From CAYPXJ01 sp964414595 (GTDB lineage: Bacteria > Pseudomonadota > Alphaproteobacteria > Rickettsiales > CAIJLX01): a DNA stretch of 16,074 nucleotides. The position numbers and the translations under genes are program-made. The notes under the pieces are model-generated. The model was not told the DNA's origin. It saw only the letters and a list, made by a program, of their open reading frames with translations, and ran no database searches. The stretch is taken from contig CAYPXJ010000032.1 of assembly GCA_964414595.1 (NCBI GenBank), forward strand, positions 1 through 16,074, given 5' to 3'. Shown piece after piece: positions 14,036-16,074 of the stretch. Each line of letters begins with the position of its first letter. Positions within the stretch are counted from its first letter, which is position 1.

Positions 14036-16074
14036 ATGACGGACAATCAAAACAACGAAGGCGGGAATACGAACATGAATCGTGGTAAAACCTTGCAGCT
14101 TACGCGCACGGTAGAAAGCGGTCAGGTTCGCCAGTCGCTGGGTCATGGTAAGTCGAAAACGGTGATGGTCGAGGTGCGTAAAACGCGCACGATTGGCCGT
14201 GACGAAGCGGCGAAGCAAGAAAATCCTGCCGCGGCAGCACCAGCTACAACGCAAGAAATTCGCAAACCTGCTTCGGGACTGACAGATAGCGAGCGCGAGA
14301 AGCGTCTGCGTGCGCTGCAAGAAGCGGCACTCGAGGAACCAAAACCCGAAATTCAGCGTTTTATACCGAAAGCGAAACAGCCTGCGAAGCCACAAGCTTC
14401 TCGTCCTGCACCTAAAATGCCGCCGCTGCCGCAAGTGGGTGCGGAAGCGAAAAAGCCCGGTGATCGCGCCGATAAAAAAGGTGATTTGACGGGGCAGCTT
14501 GTGCTGCGTGAGCGTGAAGAAGAAGCGGAAGCGCCTAAGCGTGGCAAAGGCCGTATCGTTGGTGATGAGCCGCGCCGCCGTTCCGGTAAAATGACGGTGC
14601 TTCAGGCACTGCAACAAGAAGAACGCATGCGCAGCCTTGCCTCGATTCGACGCGCGCGCGAAAAGGCAAAACGTGCAGAGCGCGCAGGTCAACTGCCGAA
14701 AGAAGCAGAAAAAATCGTGCGTGAAGTGACGGTGCCGGAAACGATTGCGGTGCAGGAACTTGCTAACCGTATGGCAGTGCGTGGCATTGATGTAGTGAAA
14801 GAGCTCATGAAGCTTGGCATCATGGCAACGGTCAATCAAACGCTGGATGCCGATACAGCCGAACTTATCGTGACAGAATTCGGCCACAAAATTAAGCGCG
14901 TGACCGAAGCCGATGTTGAAACCGTGCTCGAGCAATCGAAAGACGAAGAAGCGGAACTGAAAGCGCGCCCACCCGTAGTTACGGTAATGGGGCATGTGGA
15001 TCACGGCAAAACCTCGCTTCTCGATGCGATTCGTGAAGCAAATGTTGTTGCAGGCGAAGCGGGCGGTATTACGCAGCACATTGGTGCGTACCAAGTAACG
15101 GCACCAAGCGGCGAAAAAATTACGTTTATTGATACGCCCGGTCACGAAGCGTTCACTTCGATGCGGGCACGCGGTGCAAAAATTACGGATATCGTAATTC
15201 TCGTCGTGGCGGCGGATGACGGCGTGATGCCGCAGACGATTGAAGCTATCAATCACGCCAAAGCAGCGGAAGTGCCTATTATCGTGGCAGTAAACAAAAT
15301 TGATAAGCCCGATGCTAACGCGCGCAAAGTGCGTGATCAGCTGCTGGCCTATGAATTGGTGCCGGAAGAATTGGGCGGTGAAGTGCAGTATGTAGAAGTT
15401 TCAGCGAAGCAGAAACTCAATATTGATAAGCTGCTTGAAGCGGTGCTCTTGCAGGCAGAAGTAGAAGAGCTCAAAGCAAATCCAACCAAACTGGCTTCTG
15501 GCGTGGTGATTGAAGCGCGCATGGATAAAGGGCGCGGTGTAGTGGCAAGTCTGCTTGTGCAGAATGGTACGCTAAAAGCTGGCGATATCGTGCTGGCAGG
15601 TGTTGCGCAAGGTAAGCTTCGCGCGCTGGCAGATGATAAAGGTCAAGCTGTGAAAGAAGCGCAACCTTCTTTCCCGGTTGAAGTATTGGGCCTTGATGTG
15701 CTGCCTTCGGCAGGTGACCCGTTCTATGTCGTTGAAAACGAAAAACAGGCGCGTGATATTATCGAATTCCGCATGAAGCGTGAGCGCGATTTGAAAGCAG
15801 CATCCTCTACGGGCATGTCGCTCGATCAAATGTTCAAAGTTGCCAACGCGCTGGGTGTAAAAGAGCTCGGCATTGTGTTGAAAGCGGACGTACAAGGTTC
15901 GGCGGAAGCGATTGTGGGTAGCCTTGCAAAACTCGAAAACGAAGAAGTACGCGTGAAAATCGTGCATTCGGCGGCAGGCGGGATTACGGAATCCGATATC
16001 AGTCTGGCGAAGGCGACGGGCGGTATTATTCTTGGCTTTAACGTGCGTGCGAATGCCAGCGCGAAGGATTTAGC
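14036..16074 (+). CDS. infB: Translation initiation factor IF-2 (3' end outside the window)
   Basis: IF-2 is the GTPase that places formylmethionyl-tRNA on the 30S subunit and promotes 50S joining. The visible 679 codons begin MTDNQNNEGGNTNMNRGKT. They include an N-terminal associated segment (18-50), a charged Lys/Glu/Ala/Pro-rich linker (50-225), the IF2_N domain (about 230-290; PETIAVQELANRMAVRGIDVV), and the G domain with G1 GHVDHGKT (319-326), G2 GGITQHIGAY, G3 DTPGHEAF (366-373), G4 NKID (420-423) and G5 SAK (456-458). After these come domain II (about 485-570) and the start of domain III with LKADVQGSAEAI. The last C-terminal domains lie beyond the right edge. The ATG at 14036 has a poor Shine-Dalgarno sequence (AGGTAAAG, distant); the ATG at residue 14 is an alternative. 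It follows nusA by 58 bases, without ylxR between. Confidence 0.97.
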   Translation, partial: MTDNQNNEGGNTNMNRGKTLQLTRTVESGQVRQSLGHGKSKTVMVEVRKTRTIGRDEAAKQENPAAAAPATTQEIRKPASGLTDSEREKRLRALQEAALEEPKPEIQRFIPKAKQPAKPQASRPAPKMPPLPQVGAEAKKPGDRADKKGDLTGQLVLREREEEAEAPKRGKGRIVGDEPRRRSGKMTVLQALQQEERMRSLASIRRAREKAKRAERAGQLPKEAEKIVREVTVPETIAVQELANRMAVRGIDVVKELMKLGIMATVNQTLDADTAELIVTEFGHKIKRVTEADVETVLEQSKDEEAELKARPPVVTVMGHVDHGKTSLLDAIREANVVAGEAGGITQHIGAYQVTAPSGEKITFIDTPGHEAFTSMRARGAKITDIVILVVAADDGVMPQTIEAINHAKAAEVPIIVAVNKIDKPDANARKVRDQLLAYELVPEELGGEVQYVEVSAKQKLNIDKLLEAVLLQAEVEELKANPTKLASGVVIEARMDKGRGVVASLLVQNGTLKAGDIVLAGVAQGKLRALADDKGQAVKEAQPSFPVEVLGLDVLPSAGDPFYVVENEKQARDIIEFRMKRERDLKAASSTGMSLDQMFKVANALGVKELGIVLKADVQGSAEAIVGSLAKLENEEVRVKIVHSAAGGITESDISLAKATGGIILGFNVRANASAKDL

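Noticed and set aside
14000..15256. Long open frame (418 codons) on the minus strand under infB
   Set aside because: It is antisense to the IF-2 reading frame, which has all GTPase motifs. Its translation is rich in Arg, His, Phe and Cys with no domain, as expected from the reverse of a Lys/Glu/Ala-rich gene.
1..16074. Mobile elements, defence systems, CRISPR arrays or biosynthetic clusters
   Set aside because: No transposase, integrase, repeat-spacer array, toxin-antitoxin pair or nuclease gene is visible. All but two genes belong to well-known core families.

Overview
The window is a stretch of chromosomal core genome from a member of the Alphaproteobacteria. The evidence is a CckA-type hybrid histidine kinase with an H-box region typical of that class, a perfect CtrA-type site (TTAA-N7-TTAA), an alphaproteobacterial style of SpeE, FlhB and IF-2, and the block rimP-nusA-infB. 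Base composition looks even throughout, close to half G+C by eye. There are no insertion sequences, tRNAs, rRNAs, CRISPR arrays or phage genes. FlhB and the CckA/CtrA signature suggest a flagellated cell with CtrA-controlled gene expression. I cannot assign an order or genus.

Layout. Positions 1-2660, minus strand: a compact four-gene run speD-speE-pabC-pabB, joining spermidine synthesis to p-aminobenzoate (folate precursor) synthesis; pabB runs off the left edge. Positions 2661-2865: a divergent regulatory gap. Positions 2866-4692, plus strand: glmS, which makes glucosamine-6-phosphate for peptidoglycan and LPS. Positions 4693-8818, plus strand: a CtrA-type promoter region, two unrecognised small proteins (207 and 110 residues), flhB (flagellar type III export gate) and cckA (master cell-cycle kinase). 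Positions 8815-11805, minus strand: a large AsmA/YhdP-like envelope protein, convergent with cckA, the two stop codons overlapping. Positions 11806-11913: a divergent gap with a plus-strand promoter candidate and a terminator-like hairpin. Positions 11914-16074, plus strand: rimP, nusA and infB (cut by the right edge), with no ylxR gene between nusA and infB.

How the genes fit together. The most informative region is 4751-8818. In Alphaproteobacteria CckA controls CtrA phosphorylation through ChpT, and CtrA commonly drives flagellar genes. Here a perfect CtrA-type site stands in front of a run ending in flhB and cckA. If the site is functional and transcription reads through, the kinase gene would lie downstream of a promoter controlled by its own output regulator, and the two unknown genes would belong to the same regulon. 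No gap between genes exceeds about 205 bases. Apart from the two unrecognised proteins and their CtrA-type promoter, I see nothing that looks like an undescribed system.
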